Of a stretch of DNA of 40,339 nt, positions 34,001-40,339 are shown one piece after another (position 1 is the first letter of the stretch; each line of letters starts with the position of its first letter). The stretch comes from JBOHRE01 sp050732635 (lineage in GTDB: Bacteria; Gemmatimonadota; Gemmatimonadetes; Longimicrobiales; RSA9). Location: NCBI GenBank assembly GCA_050732635.1, contig JBOHRE010000025.1:1-40339 (forward strand), in the 5' to 3' direction. The notes beneath the pieces are model-generated. The model was not told the origin of the DNA and did not search any database. It was given only the letters and a program-made list of their open reading frames with translations. The position numbers and the translations under genes were made by a program.

Positions 34001-34032
34001 ACAAAAGGGGCCGGTCATGGATGATCGGCCCC
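34001..34032 (-). terminator. Terminator-like hairpin at the 5' end of the PII-like transcript
   Basis: GGGGCCG (34007-34013) pairs with CGGCCCC (34026-34032), and the stem continues inward with GTCAT against ATGAT to a tiny loop. Read on the minus strand it is followed by TTTTGT (34006-34001), the shape of an intrinsic terminator. On the plus strand no T run follows. No minus-strand gene lies upstream, so it may be an attenuator or a 5' protective stem for the PII-like mRNA. Confidence 0.6.
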
Positions 34033-34038
34033 GGCCAT

Positions 34039-34066
34039 GTTAGATGCCGCCGCGCCGGCTCGTCAA
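34039..34066 (-). promoter_or_regulatory. Promoter for the PII-like operon
   Basis: On the minus strand TTGACG (plus 34061-34066), a 16-nt spacer and TCTAAC (plus 34039-34044). Transcription would begin near 34032, at the first base of the hairpin just downstream. Confidence 0.5.
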
Positions 34067-34196
34067 CCCTGTTGGCCAGCCGGAATTGTGCGTGCCGCGC
34101 TCCCTGGTCCGCGGGCTGGCTGGCGCGCCCGGGTGCGGGTACGATTCTTCCTCCAACGCTGCGATCCGGTGATCCGCGACCCGAAATCCTGAAACC

Positions 34197-35492
34197 ATGC
34201 CGAAATTCGTCGTCGAGGGCGGCCACCCATTGCGTGGCACGATCCGGCCGGCCGGAAACAAGAATGCGGCGTTGCCCATGCTGGCGGCCACGATTCTGAC
34301 GGATGAGCCGGTGGTGCTGCACAACGTGCCGGATATCCGGGATGTGCGAACGCTGGTCGAGTTGCTCGAGCGGCTCGGGGTCGAGGCGCAGTGGGCCGGG
34401 CCCAACTCCGTACGGCTTCACGCGCGCGAGGTGAACGTGTCCGAGCTGGACGCGTCCATGGCGGCGCGCATCCGTGCCTCCATCCTGCTGCTGGGGCCGA
34501 TGCTCGGGCGGGTGGGACGCATGAAGCTACCGCCGCCGGGCGGCGACGTGATCGGCCGCCGGCGCCTGGACACGCACTTTCTGGCACTGACGCGGCTTGG
34601 TGCGCGCGTCGAGACCACCGGCCGCTACGAGCTGGAGACCAGCGGTCTGACGGGAACGGACCTGTTCCTCGATGAGCCGAGCGTCACTGCGACCGAGAAC
34701 GCGGTGATGGCGGCAGTGCTGGCTCGAGGCTGCACCCGGATTCGAAACGCTGCGGCAGAGCCGCACGTCCAGAACCTATGCAACATGCTGAGCGCGCTCG
34801 GCGCGCGAATCTCCGGTATCGGAACCCACGTAGTCGAGATCGACGGGGTCGAGCGTCTGCATGGCGGCGAGTTTCGGGTCGGCAGTGACCACATCGAGGT
34901 CGGCTCCTTCGTCGGCCTGGCTGCGGTCACCGGCGGTGAGATCCTGATCGAGGACGCGGCCGTGGAGCACCTCGATTCGACGCTGCTCGCCTTCGAGCGG
35001 CTCGGAATTCATTGCGAGATCCAGGGTGAGAACCTCTTCGTGCCCGCCAATCAGGACCGCGAGGTGCGGATGGATCTGGGGGGCCACGTGCCGAAGATCG
35101 ATGATGGCCCGTGGCCGGCGTTCCCCGCCGATCTGACATCCATTGCGCTGGTGGCCGCGACGCAGTGTCGCGGCACGATCATGATCCACGAGAAGATGTT
35201 CGAGTCGCGCATGTTCTTTGCCGACAAGATGATCGGGATGGGGGCCCGCATCGTTCTGTGCGATCCGCACCGCGCCGTCGTCATCGGTCCGTCCCGACTT
35301 CATGCGGGCGTCCTCGAGAGTCCCGACATTCGCGCCGGGATGGGGCTGCTGATCGCAGCGCTCGGCGCGGAGGGCGAGAGCCACATCTACAACGTGGAGC
35401 AGATCGAGCGCGGTTATGAACGCATTGATGATCGACTGCAAGGTCTCGGCGCACGAATCGAGCGCCGCGACTCGCGCGAACCTCATTTCTAA
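34197..35492 (+). CDS. murA: UDP-N-acetylglucosamine 1-carboxyvinyltransferase with Asp in place of active-site Cys
   Basis: A 431-residue EPSP-synthase-fold enzyme for the first committed step of peptidoglycan synthesis, adding enolpyruvate from PEP to UDP-GlcNAc. Lys22 in RPAGNKNAALP, Asp312 in FPADLTS and Arg378 in SPDIRAGMG match catalytic or binding residues. In the loop PPPGGDVIGRR residue 117 is Asp, where most enzymes have the Cys that fosfomycin alkylates. Mycobacterial and chlamydial MurA also use Asp here and are intrinsically resistant, so the enzyme should be active and resistant. ATG 34197 is clear. It opens a plus-strand run through to osmC. Confidence 0.95.
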   Translation: MPKFVVEGGHPLRGTIRPAGNKNAALPMLAATILTDEPVVLHNVPDIRDVRTLVELLERLGVEAQWAGPNSVRLHAREVNVSELDASMAARIRASILLLGPMLGRVGRMKLPPPGGDVIGRRRLDTHFLALTRLGARVETTGRYELETSGLTGTDLFLDEPSVTATENAVMAAVLARGCTRIRNAAAEPHVQNLCNMLSALGARISGIGTHVVEIDGVERLHGGEFRVGSDHIEVGSFVGLAAVTGGEILIEDAAVEHLDSTLLAFERLGIHCEIQGENLFVPANQDREVRMDLGGHVPKIDDGPWPAFPADLTSIALVAATQCRGTIMIHEKMFESRMFFADKMIGMGARIVLCDPHRAVVIGPSRLHAGVLESPDIRAGMGLLIAALGAEGESHIYNVEQIERGYERIDDRLQGLGARIERRDSREPHF

Positions 35493-35501
35493 GGAGCGAG
35501 C

Positions 35502-35834
35502 ATGATGGACGAGCAGGGAGGACCCGGCCGCCCGCGCGAAGGCATGAGCGCCTGGGCGGGCGTGATCGATGCATTCCGCGAGGCCATAGAAGAGACGATC
35601 GACGAAATGCGACAGCGCAGTGATCTCAACCCGGACCGGGCGAAGGAAGCCGTGCGCGGAGCGGTGCGGCGCGCGCAGAGCGCAGTCGATGACGCACGCG
35701 AGCGCTTGGACTTCGTTCCGCGGAAGGAGTTCGACACGCTGAAGGAGGAGGTCGCCGAGCTGCGGCGCCGGTTGGATGAGCGTCAGGGCGGAGGCCCGGC
35801 CGCTCCGCCGCCGGTTCCCGTCGACGCGGGGTGA
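35502..35834 (+). CDS. Small helical protein, coiled coil at C-terminus
   Basis: A 110-residue acidic and basic helix-rich protein. After a Gly/Pro N-terminus comes an amphipathic helix (AWAGVIDAFREAIEETIDEM) and then VPRKEFDTLKEEVAELRRRL, a pattern that recalls the VxRxEFD plus coiled coil of UbiK/BMFP-type and phasin-like accessory proteins. I would not name it on that alone. A flexible Pro-rich tail closes it. Start ATG 35502 (or 35505) follows AAGGAGCG. It lies 9 nt after murA and overlaps pgeF by 4 nt. Confidence 0.72.
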   Translation: MMDEQGGPGRPREGMSAWAGVIDAFREAIEETIDEMRQRSDLNPDRAKEAVRGAVRRAQSAVDDARERLDFVPRKEFDTLKEEVAELRRRLDERQGGGPAAPPPVPVDAG

Positions 35835-36661
35835 TGGCGCGCGCCGCTCGAGGCGTGCGACCGACAAGGCAGCAGGCCGCACCGGCGGCGCGTGTCGTCC
35901 GCGAGGCGCCGCTCGCGGGCGATGTGCCGATCCACGTGCACCCCGTCTGGCAGCGAGATTGGCCCTGGCTGGTCCAGGGGACGACGGGGCGGGGCCCCGA
36001 CGCAGAGCCCTTCGACCTGGGGCTCTCGGGGAGCACCAGCGTCGGCACGGTATTCGGGCGCTGGCGCGCACTGCGCGGGGCGACGGGGTGTCCGCGGGCC
36101 GTGCACTCGCGGCAGGTGCACGGCGCCCGCATTCTCGCGCATGACGCCGGCCCGCCCGGGCTCTTCATCACGGACGGGTTCGACGGCCACATCACCGCGG
36201 CTGCCGGCCTACTGCTCACCGTCTCCATCGCCGACTGTGTCCCGATCTTCCTCGTCGAACCAGAACAGCGCGCCATCGCCGTCCTGCATGGCGGCTGGCG
36301 CGGTGTGGCCGCCGGGGTGCTGCAGCGTGGTCTCGACGCGTTGGCTGCGCTCGGCGTCGACGTCGCTCGGATCCACATGCATCTGGGGCCGGCAATCTGC
36401 GGCGACTGCTACGAGGTCGGCGCCGAGGTGCCCGCCGCGCTCGGTCTGGAGGCCGGCGCCGGCACCGTCGACCTGCGTGGTGAGCTCCAGCGTCGCGCTC
36501 AGGCGAGCGGGCTCGATGCGACGCGCCTCACACGTTCGGCGCACTGCACCCGTTGCGGCGGCACGGGCGACGCCGTAGTGGGGACCGCGCGGCGCGCGTT
36601 CTTTTCGCATCGGGCCGGGGAGCCGCAGAGGCAGATGGCGGTGATCGGCATTCGTGAGTGA
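35831..36661 (+). CDS. pgeF: Peptidoglycan editing factor PgeF (laccase-domain, YfiH family)
   Basis: A 276-residue protein of the DUF152/YfiH family. Metal-site motifs are visible: VHSRQVHGAR, SIADCVPIFL and VLHGGWRGVAAG with the His and Cys ligands, and GPAICGDCYEVG near residue 195. PgeF purges peptidoglycan precursors wrongly carrying serine instead of alanine; older annotation as polyphenol oxidase is less secure. The first 35 residues are an extra basic leader. GTG 35831 or ATG 35834 overlaps the upstream stop. Being next to murA fits a cell-wall role. Confidence 0.9.
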   Translation: MMARAARGVRPTRQQAAPAARVVREAPLAGDVPIHVHPVWQRDWPWLVQGTTGRGPDAEPFDLGLSGSTSVGTVFGRWRALRGATGCPRAVHSRQVHGARILAHDAGPPGLFITDGFDGHITAAAGLLLTVSIADCVPIFLVEPEQRAIAVLHGGWRGVAAGVLQRGLDALAALGVDVARIHMHLGPAICGDCYEVGAEVPAALGLEAGAGTVDLRGELQRRAQASGLDATRLTRSAHCTRCGGTGDAVVGTARRAFFSHRAGEPQRQMAVIGIRE

Positions 36662-36869
36662 ATTCCCGACGCCGGCAGGTCTCTGCGCAACCTGCGTGAA
36701 TGCCCGCCGAATCCGCAGCCGCCGCGGCTCGGTGTTCGTGCTCTGTGAGCTGTCGCAAGTCGACCGTACGTTCCCGCGCTACCCCCGGCTTCCCGTTCTG
36801 CGCTGCCGGGGCTGGCAGCCGTCGAGCCGAACCGCTGAGCCGCCAACCGAGGAGGAGCCGCAACCATGA
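36654..36869 (+). CDS. Four-cysteine small protein
   Basis: A 71-residue protein starting at GTG 36654, 8 nt inside pgeF, and running 4 nt into the OsmC gene. It has CATCVNAR (Cys11, Cys14), then RRGSVFVLCELS (Cys31) and FPRYPRLPVLRCRGW (Cys51), a spacing seen in a family of uncharacterised mini-proteins that usually read LCxxC...C.LS..D..FPKYP.LPV..C. The cysteines suggest a zinc site or redox use. A Pro/Glu tail follows. Function unknown; its place directly before a thiol or selenol peroxidase-like gene is suggestive only. Confidence 0.8.
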   Translation: MSEFPTPAGLCATCVNARRIRSRRGSVFVLCELSQVDRTFPRYPRLPVLRCRGWQPSSRTAEPPTEEEPQP

Positions 36870-37330
36870 CCGATCAGCCTCTTTACACTGCCCACGCGGA
36901 GATCCGTAAGATCCAGGCGACGCACCGCCGTGCCCGCCTGAGCACTGGCCATGAGATCGATTTCGGGGTGCATGGCGCCATCAAGCGTTATTACCACCTG
37001 GACGCCGAGCCGGACCTGCCACTGCCGGTCGACTACCTGGTCGCGGCTGCAGGAGGCTGACTGCTTGGCACACTCAATGGCGCGCTGGAGGCGCGCGGGG
37101 TGCGGCTGGCGTCCGAGCAGATCGGCGCGGTCGCAGAGGGCACGAACGAGCTGCGCGAGGGCCTGCCGGTGCTGACACGAATCCATATGCGTTACCGGCT
37201 GCAGATCCCGCGTGGCAGCCGCGAGATCGTCGATCGCGCGCTCGGGCGCCACGTGCTCAAGTGCCCGACGGCCCAGAGCCTGCGCGGTGCAGTCGATGTG
37301 ACCTGGGACGCCGAGGTGGTGGAGCGCTGA
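36866..37330 (+). CDS. OsmC-family protein, probable selenoprotein (in-frame TGA at 37058-37060)
   Basis: One reading frame of 155 codons runs from ATG 36866 (GAGGAGG upstream) to TGA 37328-37330, interrupted only by TGA at codon 65. Both sides belong to one OsmC-fold protein: PLPVDYLVAAAGG before the TGA, LLGTLNGALEARGVRL after it. In OsmC/Ohr proteins this spot (AAxxGC followed by a helix) carries the first reactive cysteine; the second is present as Cys133 in HVLKCPTAQSL. Read as selenocysteine, the product has 154 residues, a normal size. OsmC/Ohr proteins reduce organic hydroperoxides. A suitable hairpin follows the TGA. Alternatives: a nonsense mutation, a sequence error, or restart after the TGA aided by AGGAGG at 37051-37056. 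Confidence 0.78.
37080..37096 (+). promoter_or_regulatory. Candidate bacterial SECIS hairpin
   Basis: GCGCGC (37080-37085) pairs perfectly with GCGCGC (37091-37096) around loop TGGAG. The second and third loop bases are G; the first G lies 27 nt after the last base of the TGA at 37060. Bacterial SECIS models, as I recall them, want a short stem, a small loop with G among its first two bases, and roughly this distance. GC-rich DNA forms such hairpins by chance, so the position is what counts. Confidence 0.55.
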
Positions 37331-37429
37331 GTCGCCGCTCGCCGGCCCGAGTCCCTGCTCCCACTCCGAAGCGCGGAAGGCAGCCACCGAGCGGCGCTGG
37401 GACCACGCATCCGGGGCCCTCCCAAGCGC

Positions 37430-37458
37430 TTGCTGTTCCTGTACTTTTCGGTTAGATT
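37430..37458 (+). promoter_or_regulatory. Candidate promoter for rimP-nusA-infB
   Basis: TTGCTG at 37430-37435, a 17-nt spacer and TAGATT at 37453-37458 (three and four of six matches) in an unusually AT-rich patch of the gap after osmC. A transcript from here would pass through the terminator-like hairpin at 37507-37530 before reaching rimP. Confidence 0.42.
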
Positions 37459-37506
37459 CGAATTGGTGTTGCGGGGCGGACGCCGTGCGGGCGGCCGCAT
37501 TTGCGA

Positions 37507-37530
37507 GTGGGGGAAGTCCCCCACTTTTTT
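37507..37530 (+). terminator. Strong intrinsic terminator or attenuator just before rimP
   Basis: GTGGGGG (37507-37513), loop AAGT, CCCCCAC (37518-37524), then six T (37525-37530). Only 11 nt separate the T run from ATG 37542. It may end the murA-osmC transcript, attenuate the nusA operon, or both. Confidence 0.8.
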
Positions 37531-37541
37531 ATTGATTGGCG

Positions 37542-38039
37542 ATGGAAGCGGATGCACTCGAACGGGAGCTCGAACGGCGCGTCGAAGCGCTCGGCTACGA
37601 GCTGGTCGAGCTGGAGCGGGCGGGCTCGCGGGCGCGACCGATCCTCCGTCTGCGGATCGATCGGCCGGACTCGCGACCCGGTGACGGCGTGACCGTGGAT
37701 GACTGCGCGCGCGTGAGTCGCGCGCTGGAGCCGCTGTTGGACGAGACCGCGCTGGGCGAGGGGCGCTACGTCGTCGAGGTCTCCTCACCCGGCATCGAGC
37801 GGCCACTCGTGCGGCCGCGCGACTTCGAGCGTTTCGCGGGGCGCACCGTCGCCCTGAAGGGGTACGGACCACTGGCGGATCGGGCCCGCAATCTGGAGGG
37901 CGAGCTGCTCGGCATCCAGGGCGAGGGCGAGGCGCAACGCGTGCGGCTGCGCCTGGCGGACGGCGAGGAGATCGAGATCCCGCGCCGCGCCGTCGCTCGC
38001 GCGCATTTGGTATTTCGCTGGGACGAGCGGCGTCGATGA
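37542..38039 (+). CDS. rimP: Ribosome maturation factor RimP
   Basis: A 165-residue protein with the RimP layout: an N-terminal alpha/beta domain (ERRVEALGYELVELE, LRLRIDRP, VTVDDCARVSRALEPLLDE) with the signature YVVEVSSPGIERPL near residues 75-88, then a small beta-barrel with a RNLEGELLGIQ strand. It assists 30S assembly. ATG 37542 is the best start; TTG 37536 in frame is possible. There is no Shine-Dalgarno sequence, since the terminator T run is 11 nt upstream. It is followed by nusA, the conserved order. Confidence 0.94.
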   Translation: MEADALERELERRVEALGYELVELERAGSRARPILRLRIDRPDSRPGDGVTVDDCARVSRALEPLLDETALGEGRYVVEVSSPGIERPLVRPRDFERFAGRTVALKGYGPLADRARNLEGELLGIQGEGEAQRVRLRLADGEEIEIPRRAVARAHLVFRWDERRR

Positions 38040-38077
38040 CGCCGCGCCCGGCACCACGTTCAGTGAGGAAGGGTGTG

Positions 38078-39553
38078 ATGGCCAACGCGACACAGGTGCT
38101 GGCGGCTTTTCGCGAGATGATCAACAACAAGAGCCTCTCGCAAGAAGAGCTGCACGACCTGATCCGCGACGGGCTGATGGCTGCGCTCGCGCGCCGCTAC
38201 GGGCCGACCGTAGAGGCCGAAATCGAGATCGATGAGGCTGCCGGTGAGTTGCGGATCACCGTGCTCAAGGAAGTCGCCGCGAGCGTAGAGGACGCAGCGC
38301 GGCAAATCTCGCTGGAAGAGGCGCAGTGGGATGATCCCGACTTCGAGGTCGGTGATGTGCTCGAGATTCCAGTGGAGTTCGCCGAGTTCGGCCGCAACGC
38401 CGTGATGGCGGCGAAGCAGCGGATCATCCAGCGACTACGCGAGAGCGAGCGCAACCGGATTCGTGACGAGTACGCGGATCGCGTGGGCGAGCTGCTCAGC
38501 GGCGAGGTACAGCAGGTCGAGCGAGGCAAGATCGTGGTGATGCTGAACCGGACGCGCGACGCCGACGCGATCATTCCCTGGAAGGAGCAGAACCCGCGCG
38601 AGCGGTTCCGCCAGGGAGAGCCGATCCGCGCGGTGCTGAAGCGGGTCGAGGAGACGTCAAAGGGGCCGCGGCTGATTCTGTCACGGGCCGACCCGCTGTT
38701 CGTGGCCGCGTTGTTCAAGCTGGAGGTGCCGGAGATCTATCAGGCAATCGTCGAGATCAAAGGCATCGCCCGCGAGGTGGGCGGCCGCACGAAGGTGGCG
38801 GTGGCCTCACGGGACGAGTCGATCGACCCGGTCGGCGCCTGCGTCGGCGTCAAAGGCTCGCGCGTGCAGGCGGTGGTCAGTGAGCTGGGCGGCGAGCGGA
38901 TCGACATCGTGCCCTGGCACCCCGATCCGGAGATCTACGCACGGCGCGCGCTGGCACCGGCGCAGGTCGCCAAGGTGATCAGCGACAGTGAGCGGCGGGT
39001 CATCACTGCGATCGTCGATGAGGATCAGCTGTCGCTGGCCATCGGCCGCAACGGCCAGAACGTGCGTCTGGCCAGCCAGCTGATCGGTTGGCAGATCGAC
39101 CTGTACGGCAGCCGCGAGTGGCTCGAGCGAGGCGCCGATGCGGCGCTGTTCGGCGGTGGCGAGGCCGAGTACGAAATGGCCGACTTCCCGCTCTCCGAGC
39201 TGGAACTGTCGGCGGCCACACTGGCGGCTCTACAGGGCGCCGGATATACTACTTTTCTCGACATCATCGACCTGGAACGTGAAGATCTGTTGAGGGTTCC
39301 AGGCATCGGCCAGGATGACGTGGAGCAGGTGCTCCGCATCATCGAGGAGCTGACGGTGGTGGACGATTCGAGCACCGAGGCCGGCGCAGCCGCCTCGGGG
39401 CCGACCGCGGAAGAATTGGCCGAGGCACGGCAGGTCGCCGCGGAGATCCTGGGCATTCAGGTCGATGCAGAGCCCGAGTCGGCGCCTCGCGCGTCGGAGG
39501 CGGCAGCCGGTGCGGCAGAGCGCGGCGGAGCGCCGGACGAACGCGGCGCCTGA
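38078..39553 (+). CDS. nusA: Transcription termination/antitermination protein NusA
   Basis: A 491-residue NusA: N-terminal RNA-polymerase-binding domain (to about 130, with FEVGDVLEIPVEF and FGRNAVMAAKQRIIQRL), an S1 domain (GEVQQVERGKIVVMLNR), two KH domains (GVKGSRVQAVVSELGGERID and LAIGRNGQNVRLASQL), and after residue 390 a helix-hairpin-helix segment (AGYTTFLDIIDLEREDLLRV). An Ala/Glu-rich tail closes it. It controls pausing and termination. ATG 38078 is preferred since GAGGAAGGG lies just before; ATG 38036 overlapping rimP is an alternative. Its tail overlaps the next gene by 44 nt. Confidence 0.96.
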   Translation: MANATQVLAAFREMINNKSLSQEELHDLIRDGLMAALARRYGPTVEAEIEIDEAAGELRITVLKEVAASVEDAARQISLEEAQWDDPDFEVGDVLEIPVEFAEFGRNAVMAAKQRIIQRLRESERNRIRDEYADRVGELLSGEVQQVERGKIVVMLNRTRDADAIIPWKEQNPRERFRQGEPIRAVLKRVEETSKGPRLILSRADPLFVAALFKLEVPEIYQAIVEIKGIAREVGGRTKVAVASRDESIDPVGACVGVKGSRVQAVVSELGGERIDIVPWHPDPEIYARRALAPAQVAKVISDSERRVITAIVDEDQLSLAIGRNGQNVRLASQLIGWQIDLYGSREWLERGADAALFGGGEAEYEMADFPLSELELSAATLAALQGAGYTTFLDIIDLEREDLLRVPGIGQDDVEQVLRIIEELTVVDDSSTEAGAAASGPTAEELAEARQVAAEILGIQVDAEPESAPRASEAAAGAAERGGAPDERGA

Positions 39554-39863
39554 CGCGCTGGGCCTGCTCGGCCTTGCGGCTCGGGCAGGCGCGGTGGCGG
39601 CGGGCGGCGATGCGGTGCGGGACGCCATCCGACGGCGTCGCGCGCATCTCGTCGTCATCGCCGCCGACGTCTCGGCGAATTCGCGCGACAAGATCATGCG
39701 GCCGCTCACGCGGCAGGGCATTCGCGGCCTCGAGGCCTTCGATCGGGCGGTGCTCGGCCACGCGATCGGCCGCGCGCCGGTGGCGGCCGTCGCGGTGCTC
39801 GACGCCAGGCTGGCGCGACGCATCGGCGACGTGCTCGCGACCGGCGCCGCTGCCGGCGAGTAG
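39510..39863 (+). CDS. L7Ae/YlxQ-type ribosomal protein family member
   Basis: A 117-residue protein. From DALGLLGLAARAGAVAAGGD onward it follows the bacterial L7Ae/L30e pattern of YlxQ: VRDAIRRRRAHLVVIAADVS and the C-terminal APVAAVAVLDARLARRI. These proteins bind kink-turn RNA; the bacterial role is unsettled. GTG 39510, with GGAGG at 39496-39500, sets a 44-nt overlap with nusA; an in-frame ATG at 39465 is weaker. The nusA-ylxQ-infB order is common in bacteria, though the YlxR gene usually found between is missing here. Confidence 0.85.
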   Translation: MRQSAAERRTNAAPDALGLLGLAARAGAVAAGGDAVRDAIRRRRAHLVVIAADVSANSRDKIMRPLTRQGIRGLEAFDRAVLGHAIGRAPVAAVAVLDARLARRIGDVLATGAAAGE

Positions 39864-39886
39864 TTCTTTTTGAGGTATAGGACGGA

Positions 39887-40339
39887 ATGCGGGTCTACGA
39901 AGTCGCACGGGAATTCAAGGTCGAGCCGGATGCGCTGATCCAGCTGCTGCGCGAGCTGGGCGCGCCGGTGCGCAGCGAAGCATCGTCAGTGGACGATGCG
40001 ACGGTATCACGCGTGCGCGCGCGCCTGGAACGCGAGCGGCGTCACGGCCACGAGGACGCTACCGAGGCGTTGGAAGCGGCGATCGAAGACGCGCACACAT
40101 CGACGCGACGCCGGCGCCGCCGCAAGAAGACCGAGGTCGAGCCGGAGCCAATCGGCGATGTCGCGGCCGACGCCGCCGAGGCGATCGCGGCCGAAGCGGC
40201 CGAGGACGCCATGGCTGTAGCGGCGGAGCCGGCTGGAGCGGAAGAGATCGCGGCGGAGGCAGTCGCGGATGCCGAACAACTCGCTGCGGAGGCCGAGCCG
40301 GCGCCGGCGCTCGAGGAGGCGGCAGCGCCGGTGCGGCCG
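39887..40339 (+). CDS. infB: Translation initiation factor IF-2, N-terminal part (cut by window end)
   Basis: An open frame of 151 codons from ATG 39887 to the last base of the window with no stop. MRVYEVAREFKVEPDALIQL is the standard IF-2 N-terminal domain; a basic patch (TRRRRRRKK) and a long Ala/Glu/Asp-rich linker follow, as usual before the G domain, which lies outside. IF-2 brings initiator tRNA to the 30S subunit. GAGG at 39872-39875 lies a little far upstream; GGACGGA is nearer. It is the last gene of the rimP-nusA operon in view. Confidence 0.94.
   Translation, partial: MRVYEVAREFKVEPDALIQLLRELGAPVRSEASSVDDATVSRVRARLERERRHGHEDATEALEAAIEDAHTSTRRRRRRKKTEVEPEPIGDVAADAAEAIAAEAAEDAMAVAAEPAGAEEIAAEAVADAEQLAAEAEPAPALEEAAAPVRP

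Larger units (their letters stand above)
33870..34196 (+). other. Intergenic region between divergent PII-like and murA genes
   Basis: About 327 bases without a supportable gene. It holds a minus-strand promoter and a long palindrome described separately. Toward murA, a TACGAT near 34138-34145 could be a -10 box but I see no partner -35. The part from 33870 to 34000 shows no structure I can name; it would be the roughly 160-nt leader of the PII-like transcript. Confidence 0.6.

Noticed and set aside
33513..34421. 302-codon extended frame for the PII-like gene
   Set aside because: The extra 184 residues run into murA on the other strand and have no PII character; ATG 33869 gives a normal PII length.
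37100..37330. Separate gene starting at GTG 37100 after the OsmC-type stop
   Set aside because: It is in the same frame as the upstream half and begins in the middle of the OsmC fold, so one gene read through a TGA is the simpler explanation.

Overview
This is a GC-rich bacterial chromosome segment with no mobile elements, rRNA, tRNA or CRISPR. Genes are packed tightly, often with 1-8 nt start/stop overlaps and GTG or TTG starts. Gene content (rpsB-tsf-pyrH-frr-uppS-cdsA-dxr-rseP, gatCAB, rimP-nusA-L7Ae-infB, the alternative GlmU-like sugar nucleotidyltransferase, a short EF-Ts, lepB, a lipoprotein) suggests a Gram-negative lineage such as Gemmatimonadota. That placement is an inference from gene style, not a tested result.

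Layout. 1-4831: the end of a ComM-type ATPase, a DUF488 protein, then a coupled run of larE, a 74-residue paralogue of the LarE C-terminal domain, a cysteine-desulfurase-like enzyme, thpR and a membrane-anchored protein. 4833-9841: an NtrC-type sigma-54 activator, a small membrane protein that apparently starts at CTG, an aldehyde dehydrogenase, lepB and a primary-type sigma factor. 9993-18152: the L13/S9 and S2/EF-Ts ribosomal genes followed by UMP kinase, ribosome recycling factor and isoprenoid/phospholipid/envelope genes. 18170-21660, minus strand: response regulator, ManC-type guanylyltransferase, GlmU-like protein, WalJ-type hydrolase. 21859-30533, plus strand: lipoprotein, serS, histidine kinase, PcrA helicase, gatCAB. 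30574-33869, minus strand: a PII-like gene, a nitrilase, a degenerate NAD-synthetase-like gene, a YtxH protein and a zinc-dependent phospholipase-like protein. 34197-37330, plus strand: murA, a coiled-coil protein, pgeF, a four-cysteine mini-protein and an OsmC-family gene. 37542-40339: rimP-nusA-L7Ae-infB, with infB cut by the window end.

Four observations stand out. First, the OsmC-family reading frame is interrupted by a single in-frame TGA exactly where the family carries its first reactive cysteine. The frame then runs on for 89 conserved codons to a normal stop, and a GC-perfect hairpin with G in its loop lies at bacterial-SECIS distance, so this is a probable selenoprotein. Second, a PII-like signal protein overlaps or abuts a glutaminase-like nitrilase and a NAD synthetase domain that has lost its ATP-binding SGGxDS loop, which looks like a split, repurposed glutamine-dependent NAD synthetase under PII control. 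Third, larE is coupled to a free-standing copy of its own C-terminal domain and to a cysteine desulfurase, suggesting a sulfur-transfer module. Fourth, MurA has Asp in place of the usual active-site Cys, predicting intrinsic fosfomycin resistance. RNA-level signals also look unusual: a terminator-like hairpin starts at the predicted 5' end of the PII-like transcript, and another sits 11 nt before the rimP start.
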